Positions 5,913 to 6,764 of a stretch of 6,764 nt of DNA are shown here, in pieces. Origin of the DNA: Actinomycetota bacterium (GTDB lineage: Bacteria; Actinomycetota; Actinomycetes; S36-B12; UBA10799); assembly GCA_030837445.1 (NCBI GenBank), contig JAUPKM010000675.1, forward strand, positions 1 through 6,764, given 5' to 3'. How positions within the stretch are numbered: the first letter of the stretch is position 1; each line of letters opens with the position of its first letter. The position numbers and the translations under genes are program-made. The notes under the pieces are model-generated. The model saw nothing but the letters and a program-made list of their open reading frames with translations, searched no databases and was not told the origin of the DNA.

Positions 5913-6764
5913 TCAGGTGAGCGACCGCTCCACGTCGTCGACAAAGAGCACCCCGAAGATCGCGCCGTCCGGGTCCACCACCAACATCTCCTCGCGGCCA
6001 CTGTCCATCAGCGCCCGAATCAGATCGTTGCCGGTGAGTGTCAGCGGGATGGCTTGGTCAGTACCGAGCGCCCGGGTGACGCTGGTGACAGGCAGCCACG
6101 GACGCCGCTCGGCCGGAACCGCGGCCAGTGCCGCCGGATTGACAATTCCGGTCGGTCGACCAGTCGCGTCGCAGACAACGATTGCGCCCGCCTGTGCCTG
6201 TTCGCAGCGCGCTACTGCCAGCGCGACCGACTCCGAGCCTCCCGCCGCAACTGCGCGCCGGGCGATGGTTGCCGCGGACAGGGTCGGGATCCGCCGGTCG
6301 AGTTTGGCTGACCGCAGGTGTGCCGTCGCACCCAACCAGAGGAACACCGCGAAGACGCCGGTGACCAACAGCCCGGTGAATCCCATCGACAGGCCCGGCA
6401 GCACAGACAGCGCGAACGACGCCAGGACGAAGGCCACCGCCAGTCCTCGGCCGCACCAGGCCGCCACCACAGTTCCGCGGTACTCACTGCGGGAGATGGC
6501 CCAGACTGCCGCTTTCACCAGTCCACCGCCGTCAAGCGGCAGGCCTGGCAGCAGGTTCAACACCCCGATCAGCAGGTTGCTGACAGCCAACGCATTGGTC
6601 AACTGCCACGCCATCTCCGGCATCTGCGGGAAGCCCGCCATTGCGCCAAAGCAGCCGGCCGCGATCAGCAACGTCACCAACGGACCGCTGACCGCGATCG
6701 CAGCTTCCCGCCCGGGGGTGTTCCGGGTGCGTTCGTAGGAGGTGAATCCACCCAGGATCCAGAG
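5913..6764 (-). CDS. Site-2 protease family (M50) intramembrane metalloprotease with CBS-like C-terminus, 5' partial
   Basis: The last 283 residues are visible; the frame is open to the right edge, so the N-terminus and the HExxH zinc motif lie outside the window. The first visible residues include GGFTSYERTRNTPGREA followed by AIAVSGPLVTLL, typical of M50 proteases. The second active-site motif, NLLPGLPLDGG (visible residues 70-80), supplies the third zinc ligand, the aspartate at 78. About four membrane segments are visible, at roughly 18-40, 52-72, 95-118 and 120-142. The rest is a soluble region of about 115 residues resembling a pair of CBS modules, for example AIVVCDATGRPTGIV and MLVVDPDGAIFGVLFVDDVE. 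Such proteases cut membrane-embedded substrates such as anti-sigma factors, and CBS domains often bind adenosine nucleotides; the substrate here is unknown. This is the most upstream visible member of the four-gene minus-strand unit. A TTG at 6680 lies inside the conserved region and is not the start. Confidence 0.88.
   Translation of the reverse strand, partial: LWILGGFTSYERTRNTPGREAAIAVSGPLVTLLIAAGCFGAMAGFPQMPEMAWQLTNALAVSNLLIGVLNLLPGLPLDGGGLVKAAVWAISRSEYRGTVVAAWCGRGLAVAFVLASFALSVLPGLSMGFTGLLVTGVFAVFLWLGATAHLRSAKLDRRIPTLSAATIARRAVAAGGSESVALAVARCEQAQAGAIVVCDATGRPTGIVNPAALAAVPAERRPWLPVTSVTRALGTDQAIPLTLTGNDLIRALMDSGREEMLVVDPDGAIFGVLFVDDVERSLT

Noticed and set aside
6678..6680. TTG at 6680 as the start of the M50 protease
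   Set aside because: The frame upstream is open to the window edge and encodes recognisable M50 sequence (GGFTSYERTRNTPGREA).
5436..6738. Plus-strand open frames of 291 and 273 codons opposite the nuclease and protease
   Set aside because: Antisense to conserved coding sequence, with no recognisable domain and shadow-like composition.
1..6764. tRNA, rRNA, CRISPR array, insertion sequence or attachment-site repeats
   Set aside because: No cloverleaf-like conserved arms, regularly spaced direct repeats, terminal inverted repeats or transposase motifs were seen by eye on either strand.

Overview
The window is 6.76 kb of gene-dense, high-GC DNA. Several starts are GTG, intergenic gaps are short, and the gene families (MacB/FtsX-type transporter, RecB-like nuclease, CBS-bearing site-2 protease) suit a chromosome of the phylum Actinomycetota. 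The sequence alone does not support a narrower placement.

Left part, plus strand (1-1546). A short gene (29-247) overlaps by 4 bp a P-loop kinase of the zeta-toxin-like/COG4185 type (244-819). Size, order and overlap fit a two-gene toxin-antitoxin module, antitoxin first. After an 82-bp gap comes a HAD-superfamily phosphatase/phosphomutase (902-1546). This block ends tail-to-tail with the next one across 40 bp that hold a small GC-rich inverted repeat.

Right part, minus strand (1587-6764, read right to left). Four tightly spaced genes look like one transcription unit: an M50 site-2 intramembrane protease with a C-terminal CBS-like region (N-terminus cut by the right edge); a RecB-family PD-(D/E)XK nuclease with a four-cysteine Fe-S signature; a LolD/MacB-type ABC ATPase; and a duplicated FtsX-domain permease of about 851 residues. 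Gaps are 30, 11 and 4 bp. The operon promoter is not visible and must lie beyond the right edge. The RecB/ATPase junction carries a perfect 6-bp inverted repeat that contains the nuclease stop codon and sits 1 bp upstream of the ATPase start codon.

The ATPase and permease form a complete Type VII (MacB/LolCDE-like) ABC system. The protease and nuclease resemble genes that, from general knowledge, often lie near the tRNA methyltransferase/Pup-proteasome locus of actinobacteria, so that locus may lie to the right; this is inference. No RNA gene, CRISPR array, insertion sequence or gene-free stretch over 300 bases was found. I see no clear sign of a wholly new system. The best candidates for a second look are the TA-like pair, the junction hairpin, and the grouping of protease, nuclease and transporter in one operon.
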